NCBI GenBank assembly: GCA_022800525.1
Contig: JAAWQM010000008.1
Coordinates: forward strand, 1 to 63,341
Direction of reading: 5' to 3'
Origin: Oscillospiraceae bacterium
Lineage (GTDB): Bacteria; Bacillota; Clostridia; Oscillospirales; Oscillospiraceae
Length of the DNA: 63,341 bases
This document shows positions 42,026 to 51,446 of this stretch, one piece after another. The notes beneath the pieces were generated by a model, which saw nothing but the letters and a program-made list of their open reading frames with translations, was not told the DNA's origin and did not search any database. Both the position numbers and the translations under genes were made by a program. Within the stretch, counting starts at the first letter, position 1. Each line of letters opens with the position of its first letter.

Positions 42026-42985
42026 ATGAAGCGGAAACTGCTCCTGGCGTTCGCTGCGCTCCTGCTGCTGGCCGCGTATTCGCCGTCCGCTTACGCCGCC
42101 GGCGGCCTGCCCAGCCGGGAACGCGGCGATGGGGAGACCGTCATTGATGAGGACGCGGTACCACTTATCGAGTTTCCCACAGCCGAAATCACAGCCGCAG
42201 CCGCAGCGGACGAAAACGGATCCGCCGCCGTTGCGCTGGAGGCGGATCAAATTCTGGAAGCGGTTGAGTCCGTCGTCAGAGGCGACGCGGTACGCATCAC
42301 GGTTACTGTCACAGCGGAGGCGGAGAAGGTCAGCGCCGCTCTGCCCAGGGAAGCGCTCAAGGCCGTGGCGGAGCGGACCGGCGCGGAGTTGGAGATCGTC
42401 TCCGGTGTTGGAAGTCTGACGCTGCCCAATCAAGCCGTCGCTTCGATTGTGGAGAAGGCCGGGGGTGAGGACGTCACCTTCCAGATGACAAGGCAGGGAG
42501 CGGAGTTCGGCAAGGAGCTGCTGGAGAAGGTCCAGGGCGCCGGGGCGGACGTGGCGGAGGACCGGATCAGGAACGGTTCCGTCACCGAAATCAGCATTCT
42601 CTCCGGCGGCAGGCACATCACCAGCTGGGATGGCAGCGCCGCTGCCCTGCGGCTGCCTGCCGGCTCCGGCGGTTTTGAGCCGGACAAAGGCTATCAGGTC
42701 ATTCAGGTCAGCGGCGACATGTCCAGGACCGAGCACACCGGCCGCTGCGTAATGGGCGGCGGGGGACTGTGCGTTGAGATTTCCATTACCCACCTGAGCG
42801 TCTTTCTGACGCTAGCTGACGCGGTGGAGGAGGTGGTGGACGGCGGCAGCATCCCCATGGTGGTATCCCCCCTGGCGGCCAGAACCGACGGCGGCGGCAT
42901 GACGCGGCTGTGGCTTGCCGCCGGGCTGGCGGTGATTGCCGGTGCGCTGGCTGGAGCCGCCCTCAAGCGCCGCCGGAAATTTTAA
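42026..42985 (+). CDS. Secreted, C-terminally membrane-anchored protein of unknown function
   Basis: The 319-residue protein has a signal peptide (about 1-24, cleavage near AYA-AG), an extracellular part rich in Ala, Glu and Val, the motif VEISITHLSVFLTL also seen in Firmicute surface-layer/SLH-type proteins, and a C-terminal membrane segment (about 293-313) followed by KRRRKF. There is no LPxTG/NPxTN-like signal, in keeping with the inactive sortase next door. The function is not recognised. Confidence 0.75.
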   Translation: MKRKLLLAFAALLLLAAYSPSAYAAGGLPSRERGDGETVIDEDAVPLIEFPTAEITAAAAADENGSAAVALEADQILEAVESVVRGDAVRITVTVTAEAEKVSAALPREALKAVAERTGAELEIVSGVGSLTLPNQAVASIVEKAGGEDVTFQMTRQGAEFGKELLEKVQGAGADVAEDRIRNGSVTEISILSGGRHITSWDGSAAALRLPAGSGGFEPDKGYQVIQVSGDMSRTEHTGRCVMGGGGLCVEISITHLSVFLTLADAVEEVVDGGSIPMVVSPLAARTDGGGMTRLWLAAGLAVIAGALAGAALKRRRKF

Positions 42986-43003
42986 AGGCGGTGGGAAAAG
43001 GCT

Positions 43004-44032
43004 GTGAACAGGAACAGAACTGCGGTCAGACCTGACAAGGGAACCATCAAGGCGGCGGCGGTCCTGACCGCGCTTGCGCTCCTTTTTCTTGCGGGGCTGC
43101 TTTTGCTCCGCGCCTGGGAGGAGAACGCGGGCGCGGTCCGGGACGGCGCGCCCGCCGCCCCGGAGGAGGCGCTGACCTACTATAACGGCGCCTGGTACCG
43201 GCCACGCAGGGGGCTGGAGACCGTGCTGGTCATCGGCGTGGATCAGGCGGCGGTGGACGGCGCGCTGCGTAGGGATAAGAAATATGAGCAGTCCGACTTT
43301 CTTCTTCTGCTGGTTATTGATAAGGGGCGCGAGCGATGTACCGCGGTCCACATCAACCGCGACACAATGACGGAAATCCAGGCGCTGGACGACGATACCA
43401 ACGCGCTCCTTGGGACCATGACCGGGCAGCTGTCTCTGGCCCACGCCTATGGCAGCAGGCCGGAGGCCCGATGCAGGAATACGGTGGAGGCGGTGTCCGC
43501 TCTTCTCTACGGCGTTGAGATCGGCCACTACCTCTCCCTGACCATGGACGGCGTGGTGGTCCTGAATGATCTGGCGGGCGGTGTGACATTGGAGGTTATG
43601 GACGACCTCACCGCGCAGGACAGCGCCCTTGTCCAGGGAGCGTCCGTTACCTTGAAGGGCCGTCAGGCGCTGGCCTATGTCCAGGCCCGGATGGGGCTGG
43701 ACGATCCCAGCAACATCCGCCGCATGGAGCGGCAGAAGCAGTACCTGGAGGCGCTTCAGGAGAAGCTGCTTGCCTGTATGGACGCGGAGGAGGAATTCGT
43801 CCTGTCCGCGCTCCTGGAGCTCAATGCGTATATGGTCTCGGACTGTCCGGCGGAGAAGCTCTCCGAGCTGGCGGGCATCCTGGCGGAGCGCGGCGTGACG
43901 GAGTACCGCGTATTGGAGGGCGAGGCGGTTGAAGGAGAAGAATACATGGAGTACCATGTGGATGAGCCTGCGGCGCGGGAGCTGGTGATGGAGCTGTTCT
44001 ACGAACAGGCGGAGAGCGGGCAGTCCAAATGA
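43004..44032 (+). CDS. LytR-CpsA-Psr (LCP) family glycopolymer ligase
   Basis: The 342-residue protein has one N-terminal membrane segment (about 15-34) and an LCP domain: VLVIGVDQ, SDFLLLLVIDK, VHINRDTMTEI and DLAGGVTLEV. LCP enzymes transfer polymers from undecaprenyl diphosphate to peptidoglycan, so this is the probable attachment enzyme for the glycan made here. The start is GTG. The neighbouring genes supply the glycan. Confidence 0.88.
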   Translation: MNRNRTAVRPDKGTIKAAAVLTALALLFLAGLLLLRAWEENAGAVRDGAPAAPEEALTYYNGAWYRPRRGLETVLVIGVDQAAVDGALRRDKKYEQSDFLLLLVIDKGRERCTAVHINRDTMTEIQALDDDTNALLGTMTGQLSLAHAYGSRPEARCRNTVEAVSALLYGVEIGHYLSLTMDGVVVLNDLAGGVTLEVMDDLTAQDSALVQGASVTLKGRQALAYVQARMGLDDPSNIRRMERQKQYLEALQEKLLACMDAEEEFVLSALLELNAYMVSDCPAEKLSELAGILAERGVTEYRVLEGEAVEGEEYMEYHVDEPAARELVMELFYEQAESGQSK

Positions 44033-44092
44033 GCCTGGAGGCTTCCAGGCGGCAATATTGCGCCAGGGCGGGTACCGGCGCATCAGAATGGG

Positions 44093-46171
44093 ATGAACAG
44101 AATGAAAAGGCACGGGAGCGGAAGAGACCGGTACTGCCCGAAGGGAAGTACAAATCCAAGCCGTCCGCAGGGGATTCAGAACAGACAAGTCATTACCCTC
44201 CTCCTGATCCTTTATGACGCGGCGGCAGTGAACATCTCCTATTTCGGAGCTCTGTGGCTTCGCTTTGAATGCCGGGTATCCATGATACCAGGGAACGACC
44301 TGTCCGCGTTCCTCAGCTTCGCGCCGGTTTATACGGCTGGCGCAATCTGCATATTCGGGGCCTGCAGGCTTTACAGGAGCATCTGGCAGTTTGCCAGCTT
44401 TCATGAGCTGCTGCATGTAATGATTGCGGCTGTGATCGCGTTTATCCTTCAGACCGTTGGGATCACCGCGCTGTTCCAGCGGATGCCGCTTTCCTACTAT
44501 GCCTTTGGCAGCGTGATGCAGTTCATTATGGTGGCCGCCGCCCGGTTCTGCTGCCGCTTTGCGCTGCTGCTGAGAAGCGAGCGAGAAACCAGCGGGACGC
44601 CGGAAAGCCGGGTCATGCTGATTGGCGCCGGCGCCGCCGGACAGCTCATCCTGCGCGATACCAGGAAAAGCCCGGTTGTTCATGACAGGATTTGCTGCAT
44701 TATCGATGACAATCCCAATAAATGGAACCGCTATATCGACGGCGTGCTTGTCGCCGGCGGGCGGGATTCTATTCTTCTGAATGTCGAAAAATATCGAATA
44801 GACAAGATTTTTGTCGCAATCCCCAGCGCGGCGGTGGAGGACCGGCGGGAAATCCTGAATATTTGCAGCGAGACCAGTTGCGAACTGAAAAATTTGCCTG
44901 GAATGTACCAGTTCCTGACAGGCGAGGTCTCCGTAACGGCGATGAAGAATGTCTCCGTGGAGGATCTGCTGGGGCGGGAACCCATTGAGGTCAGAATGGA
45001 CGGCATATTCCAGGCCCTCAACGGCAAGGTGATTATGGTCACCGGCGGCGGCGGGTCAATCGGCAGCGAGCTGTGCCGCCAGATCGCCGCCTGCGGGCCG
45101 AAGCAACTCATTATTTTTGATATATACGAAAACAACGCCTATGAGATCCAGATGGAGCTGAGGGAAAAGTACCCCGGGTTGGATCTGGTTGCCCTGATCG
45201 GCTCTGTGCGGGACAGCAGGCGGCTCTGTCAGGTATTTGGGAGATACAGGCCCGAGGTCGTCTATCACGCTGCCGCGCACAAGCACGTCCCGCTGATGGA
45301 GGACAGCCCCTGCGAGGCTGTCAAGAACAACGCCATCGGCACATACAAGACGGCCTACGCCGCCATGTCCTTCGGCTGCCGCAGGTTCGTGCTGGTCAGT
45401 ACGGACAAGGCGGTGAATCCGACCAATATCATGGGCGCATCAAAGCGCCTGTGCGAAATGGTGATCCAGTCCTTTGACCGGAAGATCAAGGATCAGAAGA
45501 CACATCAGCTTCCCCCTCTTTTTACACACAGCGAAGGGGAGGGCGGCAGTCCGCTCCTGCGGTCCGCAGACGCGGCGGCGGAGTTTGTCGCGGTACGGTT
45601 TGGCAACGTGCTTGGCAGCAACGGCTCGGTCGTCCCGCTGTTTCAGAAGCAGATCAGTCATGGCGGCCCCGTGACCGTTACGCATCCGGATATTGTCCGG
45701 TACTTTATGACGGTCCCGGAGGCGGTGAGCCTTGTGCTGCAGGCCGGGACCTATGCCAGCGGCGGCGAGATATACGTCCTGGACATGGGCAGCCCGGTGA
45801 AGATCGACGCGCTGGCCAGGAATCTGATCCGGCTTTCCGGCTACCGGCCGGATGTGGATATTGAGATCATATACACTGGCCTGCGCCCCGGCGAAAAGCT
45901 GTATGAGGAGAAGCTGATGCGCGAGGAGGGGCTGAAGCGCACGCAAAGCAGGCTGATTCATATTGGCAGCCCCGTTCCGTTCGATACGGACGTGTTTCTG
46001 GAAAAGCTGGAGCGGTTGATGGCAGCCGCCTATGACAACGATGAGGAGGAGACCATCAGCATCGTTGCGGAGCTTGTGCCGTCGTACCGTCCCGAAAAGA
46101 GGACCGGAACGGCTGAAACGCCAGGCGTGTCCCGGACTCAGGCCGGGGAGCGGAAAGTCCGGCTGGCCTAG
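44093..46171 (+). CDS. pglF: Membrane-bound UDP-GlcNAc 4,6-dehydratase (PglF/WbpM/CapD family)
   Basis: The 692-residue protein has four N-terminal membrane helices (about 34-160), a CoA-binding-like Rossmann domain (VMLIGAGAAGQLI) and a dehydratase domain with TGGGGSIGSELCRQ and the STDKAVNPTNIMGASKR active-site segment. It forms UDP-4-keto-6-deoxy-GlcNAc, the first step toward UDP-bacillosamine. It is followed by aminotransferase, sugar transferase and acetyltransferase genes that complete that pathway. The first Met (44093) has only a weak ribosome site, and the Met at 44102 is possible. Confidence 0.92.
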   Translation: MNRMKRHGSGRDRYCPKGSTNPSRPQGIQNRQVITLLLILYDAAAVNISYFGALWLRFECRVSMIPGNDLSAFLSFAPVYTAGAICIFGACRLYRSIWQFASFHELLHVMIAAVIAFILQTVGITALFQRMPLSYYAFGSVMQFIMVAAARFCCRFALLLRSERETSGTPESRVMLIGAGAAGQLILRDTRKSPVVHDRICCIIDDNPNKWNRYIDGVLVAGGRDSILLNVEKYRIDKIFVAIPSAAVEDRREILNICSETSCELKNLPGMYQFLTGEVSVTAMKNVSVEDLLGREPIEVRMDGIFQALNGKVIMVTGGGGSIGSELCRQIAACGPKQLIIFDIYENNAYEIQMELREKYPGLDLVALIGSVRDSRRLCQVFGRYRPEVVYHAAAHKHVPLMEDSPCEAVKNNAIGTYKTAYAAMSFGCRRFVLVSTDKAVNPTNIMGASKRLCEMVIQSFDRKIKDQKTHQLPPLFTHSEGEGGSPLLRSADAAAEFVAVRFGNVLGSNGSVVPLFQKQISHGGPVTVTHPDIVRYFMTVPEAVSLVLQAGTYASGGEIYVLDMGSPVKIDALARNLIRLSGYRPDVDIEIIYTGLRPGEKLYEEKLMREEGLKRTQSRLIHIGSPVPFDTDVFLEKLERLMAAAYDNDEEETISIVAELVPSYRPEKRTGTAETPGVSRTQAGERKVRLA

Positions 46172-46219
46172 ACGCCCGCAGGCCGGGGCGCATGCGGAAA
46201 GCGAGGAGGAGCGGTTTCT

Positions 46220-47506
46220 ATGAATGTTCAGGCGGACCCCAGGTTTGCAGGGATTGTCCCATTTTCTTCCAAAATCTGGCTGGCGTCCCCCACTATGCAC
46301 GGCGGCGAGCAAAAGTATGTGGAGGAAGCCCTCCGGACCAATTGGGTCTCCACTGTCGGCGCAAATATCCGTGAGGCCGAGGCGGCTATTGAGCGGAAGA
46401 CTGGCCGGAAGTACGCGGTCGCGCTCTCCACAGGCACTGCGGCCCTTCATCTGGCGGTCAGGCTGTGCGGGGAAAAGCTCTATGGCCGGCCGAAGGCGGG
46501 ACACGGCGCGCTGGAAGGCCGCAGGGTATTCTGCTCTGATATGACCTTCGGCGCAACGGTAAACCCGGTTGCTTATGAAGGCGGGGAGGCGGTTCTGATT
46601 GACACGGAGTACGACACCTGGAACATGGACCCAGCGGCTCTGGAAAAGGCGTTTGCGCTTTATCCGGAGGTCCGTCTGATTGTCGTGGCGCACCTGTACG
46701 GGACGCCGGGAAAGATCGGCGAGATCCGCGCGATTGCCGGTAAGCATGGAGCCCTGATTGTTGAGGACGCCGCCGAGTCCTTCGGCGCCGCCTATAAAGG
46801 GGTGCAGACCGGCATGTTCGGCACAGAGTCCGTCACCTCCTTCAACGGGAACAAAATCGTCACCGGAAGCAGCGGCGGAATGCTTCTGACGGATACGGAG
46901 GAAGATGCCAACAGGGTCCGGAAATGGGCCGCGCAGAGCCGGGAAAACGCGCCCTGGTACCAGCACGAGGAGCTGGGCTACAATTACCGCATGAGCAATA
47001 TCGTCGCCGGCGTCCTTCGGGGCCAGCTTCCCTATCTGGAGGAGCATATCGCCCGGAAGAAGGCCGTCTATGAGCGGTACAGGGACGGGCTGAAGGGCCT
47101 GCCGGTCTCTATGAATCCCTTTGACGGGGAGAATTCCACGCCGAACTACTGGCTCAGCTGTATGCTTCTGGACCGGAGCGCCATGTGCCGCCAGGTCCGG
47201 GGAGAGCGGGAATCACTGTATCGCAGCGAACCCGGCAAGAGCTGCCCCGAAGAGATTCTGGCAGCCCTGGCCGCGTTCAATGCGGAGGGCCGCCCTATCT
47301 GGAAGCCGATGCATATGCAGCCCGTATACCGGATGAACCCCTTCGTCACCGCAGGCGGCGATGGGCGCGTTGCCCATATTGCCGGAAACGGAGATGATGT
47401 TGGGATGGATATTTTTGACCGGGGGCTCTGCCTGCCCAGCGACAACAAGATGACGCCCGGGGACCAGGATATCATTATTCAGATCATCAGATCGTGCTTT
47501 GATTGA
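46220..47506 (+). CDS. pglE: DegT/DnrJ aminotransferase (PglE-like)
   Basis: The 428-residue PLP enzyme has the internal-aldimine segment SFNGNKIVTGSSGGML with its lysine, VEDAAESFGAAYKG, and YNYRMSNIVAGV. PglE aminates UDP-4-keto-6-deoxy-GlcNAc at C4, and FNGNKI is the motif of that branch. The protein is longer than the usual 380-390 residues, with extra sequence after about residue 330. GGAGGAG lies upstream of the ATG. Confidence 0.9.
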   Translation: MNVQADPRFAGIVPFSSKIWLASPTMHGGEQKYVEEALRTNWVSTVGANIREAEAAIERKTGRKYAVALSTGTAALHLAVRLCGEKLYGRPKAGHGALEGRRVFCSDMTFGATVNPVAYEGGEAVLIDTEYDTWNMDPAALEKAFALYPEVRLIVVAHLYGTPGKIGEIRAIAGKHGALIVEDAAESFGAAYKGVQTGMFGTESVTSFNGNKIVTGSSGGMLLTDTEEDANRVRKWAAQSRENAPWYQHEELGYNYRMSNIVAGVLRGQLPYLEEHIARKKAVYERYRDGLKGLPVSMNPFDGENSTPNYWLSCMLLDRSAMCRQVRGERESLYRSEPGKSCPEEILAALAAFNAEGRPIWKPMHMQPVYRMNPFVTAGGDGRVAHIAGNGDDVGMDIFDRGLCLPSDNKMTPGDQDIIIQIIRSCFD

Positions 47507-47515
47507 GGATACATC

Positions 47516-48172
47516 ATGTATGCCAGATTTTGGAAGCGTCTTTTTGACATCATCCTGTCATTGTTTGGGTTGATCGCCCTGTCGCCGCTGCTGCTGGGCT
47601 TGACGGCGGCTGGCGCGGCAGTTATGCGGGGAAATCCCTTTTTCATCCAGAAGCGCCCCGGAATGATCAATCCGGAAACGGGGGAGGAGCGCATCATATC
47701 TCTTTTGAAGTTCCGGACGATGACAGATGAGCGGGATCACGAGGGGAATTTGCTGCCAGATGAGAAGAGGCTGAACCGTTATGGCCGCTTTCTGCGGACC
47801 TTTTCCCTTGATGAGCTTATCTCCCTGGTGAATATTCTGGTTGGGGATATTTCCATTGTGGGGCCGAGACCTCTTCTGGTCAAATATCTGCCTCTCTACT
47901 CTGAGGAGCAGCGCCACAGGCACGACGTCCGTCCAGGGCTGACCGGTTACGCGCAGGCCCATGGCCGGAATGCGGTGCAGTGGGAGGACCGGTTCGCTAT
48001 GGATGTCTGGTACACGAAGCACATCACGCTGCGGAATGATATCGATATCCTGATTACTACGGTAAAAATTGTAATCAAGCGCGATGGAATCCATTCGGAG
48101 ACCTCGGCGACAATGGAGGAGTTCAAAGGCTCGACGGAGGATTCCGTCATCACGTGGGAGGTGCCGGTATGA
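47516..48172 (+). CDS. pglC: Phosphoglycosyl transferase (PglC-like bacterial sugar transferase)
   Basis: The 218-residue monotopic membrane protein has a re-entrant hydrophobic helix (about 13-35), the signature RPGMINPETGEERIISLLKFRTM with the catalytic Asp-Glu pair in MTDERD, and DELISLVNILVGDISIVGPRP. It transfers sugar-1-phosphate, probably di-N-acetylbacillosamine-P, to undecaprenyl phosphate. The short form matches PglC rather than the larger WcaJ. It overlaps the PglD-like gene by 4 nt. Confidence 0.93.
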   Translation: MYARFWKRLFDIILSLFGLIALSPLLLGLTAAGAAVMRGNPFFIQKRPGMINPETGEERIISLLKFRTMTDERDHEGNLLPDEKRLNRYGRFLRTFSLDELISLVNILVGDISIVGPRPLLVKYLPLYSEEQRHRHDVRPGLTGYAQAHGRNAVQWEDRFAMDVWYTKHITLRNDIDILITTVKIVIKRDGIHSETSATMEEFKGSTEDSVITWEVPV

Positions 48173-48765
48173 AACAGGTAATTGTGATCGGTGCAGGCGG
48201 CCACGGCAGGGTGGCCGCTGATATTGTCAGAGCTGCCGGAGATACATTCCTCGGATTTCTGGACGACGATCCGTCCAAGGGGGCTCTTGGCGCGGTCTCC
48301 GGTTATTTGAACTATCCGGAGGCGGAGTTTTTAATCGGCGTTGGGGACGCGGCGGTGAGAGAACGGCTCAGCGCGATGGACTGCAAGTGGTATACGGCGG
48401 TACATCCCTCAGCGGTGGTCTCCCCCTCGGCATCCGTCGGCGAAGGGACGGCGGTCATGGCCCATGCCGTAATCAACGCGGACGCAGTCGTCGGAAAGCA
48501 TTGCGTCGTCAACACGGCCGCCGTTGTGGAACACGACTGCCGTATCTCCGATTACGCGCATATCTCGGTTGGAGCGAAGCTGGGGGGAGCCGTAAGCGTC
48601 GGAGCATCCGCTTGGATTGGAATTGGAGCGGCTGTCCGCAACAATATCAATATCTGCGGCGGATGCGTGGTCGGCGCGGGAGCCGTGGTGGTGAAGGATA
48701 TCGTCCGGCGGGGAACATATGCGGGCGTACCGGCCCGAAGAATTCACGCTGGGGAGATGAAATGA
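48169..48765 (+). CDS. pglD: PglD-like N-acetyltransferase (hexapeptide family)
   Basis: The 198-residue protein has the N-terminal Rossmann-like domain of PglD (VIVIGAGGHGRVAADIV) and left-handed beta-helix repeats. The catalytic base is the His of AAVVEHDCRI. It acetylates the C4 amine of the UDP-4-amino sugar to UDP-di-N-acetylbacillosamine. It starts at 48169 inside the pglC stop (ATGA) and overlaps the next glycosyltransferase by 4 nt. Confidence 0.92.
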   Translation: MKQVIVIGAGGHGRVAADIVRAAGDTFLGFLDDDPSKGALGAVSGYLNYPEAEFLIGVGDAAVRERLSAMDCKWYTAVHPSAVVSPSASVGEGTAVMAHAVINADAVVGKHCVVNTAAVVEHDCRISDYAHISVGAKLGGAVSVGASAWIGIGAAVRNNINICGGCVVGAGAVVVKDIVRRGTYAGVPARRIHAGEMK

Positions 48766-50024
48766 AAATTTGGCTGCTGAACCATTATGCCGGTGAGATG
48801 CTGTCCGCAAAGGGAGGCCGCCATTACTATTTTTCGGAGTATCTGAAGCGCATGGGGCATGAGCCTGTGGTGTTCTGCTGCAATATCAGGCACTGGGGCG
48901 GCGGGACATATATCGGAACCAATGCGCTCTGGACGGAAAAAGCTGCGGAAAATATCCGCGTCCCCTTCATCTTCGTAAAGGCGAGGGAGTACAGCGGCAA
49001 CGGAGCCGGTCGGGTCATCAACATGGCCGGGTTCTGCCGCAATGTAAAGAAGGCCGCCATAGAATACAGCGCCGCCGCCGGCGCGCCGGACATCATCCTG
49101 GCCTCATCCGTCCATCCGCTGACATTGATTGCCGGGATTCAGCTGGCAAAGCGTTTTGGGGTAAAGTGCATCTGTGAAATTCGTGATCTGTGGCCTGAAA
49201 GCATTATTGCCTACTCCTCGCGGTGGACAAAAAGAAGTCTTTTCATGAAGCTCCTTTACTGCGGAGAAAAGAAGCTATACGAGAAGTCGGATGCTGTCGT
49301 CATGACATGGCCGGGCGGCTATGAATACATCTGTGAGCAGGGCTGGGAAAAGGCTGTCCCAAGGGACAAGGTGTTTCATATCAGCAACGGCGTGGATCTG
49401 GCGGAGTACCGGAGATTGGCGGAGGAAAATGTCTTTGAGGATGCCGGCATGCGGCGGGAAACGCGGAAAAAATTCGTTTATACCGGTTCCGTCCGGAAGG
49501 TGAACAATCTGCGGCTGCTGGTCGGGGCCGCCAGGGTCCTGAAACGGAGAGGCTTTCAGGACGCGGTCATATTCGTATTCGGCGGCGGAGACGAGCGGGA
49601 GGCGCTGGAGCGGATTGTGCGGGAGGAAAGTCTGGATAACATCATTTTCAAGGGAAGGATAGACCGGACGCTTGTTCCGTCCGTGCTTGCGCAGGCTGAT
49701 TTTACGGTGCTGCACAATACAAGCACCATACTGGACCGGTATGGTCAGAGCCAGAATAAGCTGTTTGAATATCTTGCGTCTGGAAAACCAATTCTGATGA
49801 CCTATTCTGCGGGGCACAGTATCATTAAAAAGTACCGGTGCGGTATGGAGCTTGCCGTCCAGACGCCGGAGCATATCGCAGACGGCATTATGGCGATGTG
49901 CGGATACAGCCAGGAGGAATATGATGAGCAGAAGCGCGGCGCGGGAGAGGCTGCCAAAGAATTTGATTATCCCTTGCTTGCAGAAAAATTGGAGTCGGTC
50001 ATCCAGTTCGTACGGACCGCTTAG
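48762..50024 (+). CDS. Glycosyltransferase family 4 (WbuB-like)
   Basis: The 420-residue GT-B enzyme begins MKIWLLNHYAGEMLSAKGG and has the C-terminal donor-binding region FVYTGSVRKVNNLRLLVGA, FGGGDEREALE and NKLFEYLASGKPIL. It probably adds the next sugar to undecaprenyl-PP-bacillosamine. The ATG overlaps the pglD stop by 4 nt. Confidence 0.88.
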   Translation: MKIWLLNHYAGEMLSAKGGRHYYFSEYLKRMGHEPVVFCCNIRHWGGGTYIGTNALWTEKAAENIRVPFIFVKAREYSGNGAGRVINMAGFCRNVKKAAIEYSAAAGAPDIILASSVHPLTLIAGIQLAKRFGVKCICEIRDLWPESIIAYSSRWTKRSLFMKLLYCGEKKLYEKSDAVVMTWPGGYEYICEQGWEKAVPRDKVFHISNGVDLAEYRRLAEENVFEDAGMRRETRKKFVYTGSVRKVNNLRLLVGAARVLKRRGFQDAVIFVFGGGDEREALERIVREESLDNIIFKGRIDRTLVPSVLAQADFTVLHNTSTILDRYGQSQNKLFEYLASGKPILMTYSAGHSIIKKYRCGMELAVQTPEHIADGIMAMCGYSQEEYDEQKRGAGEAAKEFDYPLLAEKLESVIQFVRTA

Positions 50025-50062
50025 GCGGTCTGGGCCGGCCGGCTCAGACCGGGGGAGAGAAC

Positions 50063-51385
50063 ATGTCGCTGTATGAGCAATTGGCCGCCGGCAAGGAAAA
50101 CCTTGCGCTGGTAGGGCTTGGCTACGTCGGTATGCCGCTGGCGGCGGCGTTTGCCAGAAAGGGTCTTCATGTAATTGGCTTTGATCTTGACAGGGACAAG
50201 ATTGAACAGTATAAAAGCGGCGTCGATCCCACTGGGGAGGTTGGCGGTGAAGCGATCAGGAGAACCACGGTTCAATTTACCAGCGATGAAACGGAGCTGC
50301 GAAAGGCGAAGTTTATCATCGTCGCGGTTCCTACGCCGGTCAACCTGGATCATACGCCGGACCTGTCGCCTGTTACCGGCGCTTCCGAAATAATTGGCCG
50401 CAATCTGACCAAGGGCGCGATTGTTGTCTATGAATCGACGGTTTACCCCGGCTGTACCGAGGATGTCTGCCTCCCAATCCTCGAAAGGCAGTCGGGAATG
50501 AGGTGCGGCGCCGGCTTCCGGGTCGGGTATTCACCCGAGCGCATCAACCCGGGAGATAAGGTCCACAGGCTGGAAACAATCCGCAAAATCGTTTCGGGCT
50601 GTGACAGGGAATCCCTGGAGGAGATCCGGAATGTGTACGAGCTTGTGATTGATGCCGGAACCTACCCCGTCTCCAATATCAGAACGGCGGAGGCTGTAAA
50701 GGTGGTTGAGAACAGCCAGCGCGACATCAATATTGCGTTCATGAACGAGCTGGCAATGGTATTCGACCGCATGGATATTGACACCAATGAGGTCGTTGAC
50801 GGCATGAACACCAAGTGGAACGCCCTCGGCTTCCGTCCGGGGCTGGTGGGAGGACACTGCATCGGCGTCGATCCGTACTACTTTACCTACGAGGCCGAAA
50901 AGCTGGGATACCACAGCCAGATTATCCTGAATGGACGCATTGTCAATGACGGCATGGGGGCCTATGTCGCGGACGCCGCCGTCCGGGAGATGATCTCCGC
51001 CGGGCTGGCTCCAAAGCGGGCCAGGGTTGCGGTTCTCGGCCTGACGTTCAAGGAGAACTGTCCGGATATCAGAAACAGCAAGGTCAGCGACATCATCAGG
51101 CAGTTGAACGCCTATGGGATTGAACCGGTTGTCGTCGACCCGTGGGCAAGCGGGCAGGACGCCATGCGTGAATACGGCGTGACCCTGACGAAAATGGAGG
51201 ATGTCAGGGATATGGACTGCGTTATCACAGCGGTTGCGCACGACGGCTTCAGGGCCCTTGGGCTTTCCGGTCTCAGGAAACTCTTCAAGGACTCCGCAGA
51301 TGGGGAAAAGGTCCTGATTGACGTCAAGGGGCTGTACAAAATTGACGAGCTCAGGGCGTCCGGTATGAGGTGGTGGAGGCTGTAG
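50063..51385 (+). CDS. Nucleotide-sugar 6-dehydrogenase (WbpO/TviB/WecC type)
   Basis: The 440-residue enzyme has the NAD motif LALVGLGYVGMPLAAAFARKG, the lysine/asparagine segment EAVKVVENSQRDINIA, the catalytic Cys in VGGHCIGVDPYYFTY and the C-terminal domain VAVLGLTFKENCPDIRNSK. It oxidises a UDP-HexNAc C6 to the uronic acid, giving acidic residues to the glycan. The WbpO/TviB branch is inferred from EVVDGMNTKWN and VGGHCIG. Confidence 0.93.
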   Translation: MSLYEQLAAGKENLALVGLGYVGMPLAAAFARKGLHVIGFDLDRDKIEQYKSGVDPTGEVGGEAIRRTTVQFTSDETELRKAKFIIVAVPTPVNLDHTPDLSPVTGASEIIGRNLTKGAIVVYESTVYPGCTEDVCLPILERQSGMRCGAGFRVGYSPERINPGDKVHRLETIRKIVSGCDRESLEEIRNVYELVIDAGTYPVSNIRTAEAVKVVENSQRDINIAFMNELAMVFDRMDIDTNEVVDGMNTKWNALGFRPGLVGGHCIGVDPYYFTYEAEKLGYHSQIILNGRIVNDGMGAYVADAAVREMISAGLAPKRARVAVLGLTFKENCPDIRNSKVSDIIRQLNAYGIEPVVVDPWASGQDAMREYGVTLTKMEDVRDMDCVITAVAHDGFRALGLSGLRKLFKDSADGEKVLIDVKGLYKIDELRASGMRWWRL

Positions 51386-51446
51386 GGGCGGCTCAGAGGA
51401 ACCAGGCCCTGCGCGGCAGGGAGACTGGAGATATACGGGAACAGCA

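Noticed and set aside
42148-42164. A second T-box-like CGCGGTACCAC motif
   Set aside because: It lies within the coding sequence of the secreted protein and lacks a Stem I and terminator around it.
43004-44032. LCP gene read as a regulator (LytR transcription factor)
   Set aside because: The LCP catalytic NRDT-type segment and membrane anchor point to a ligase; LytR was a historical misnomer.
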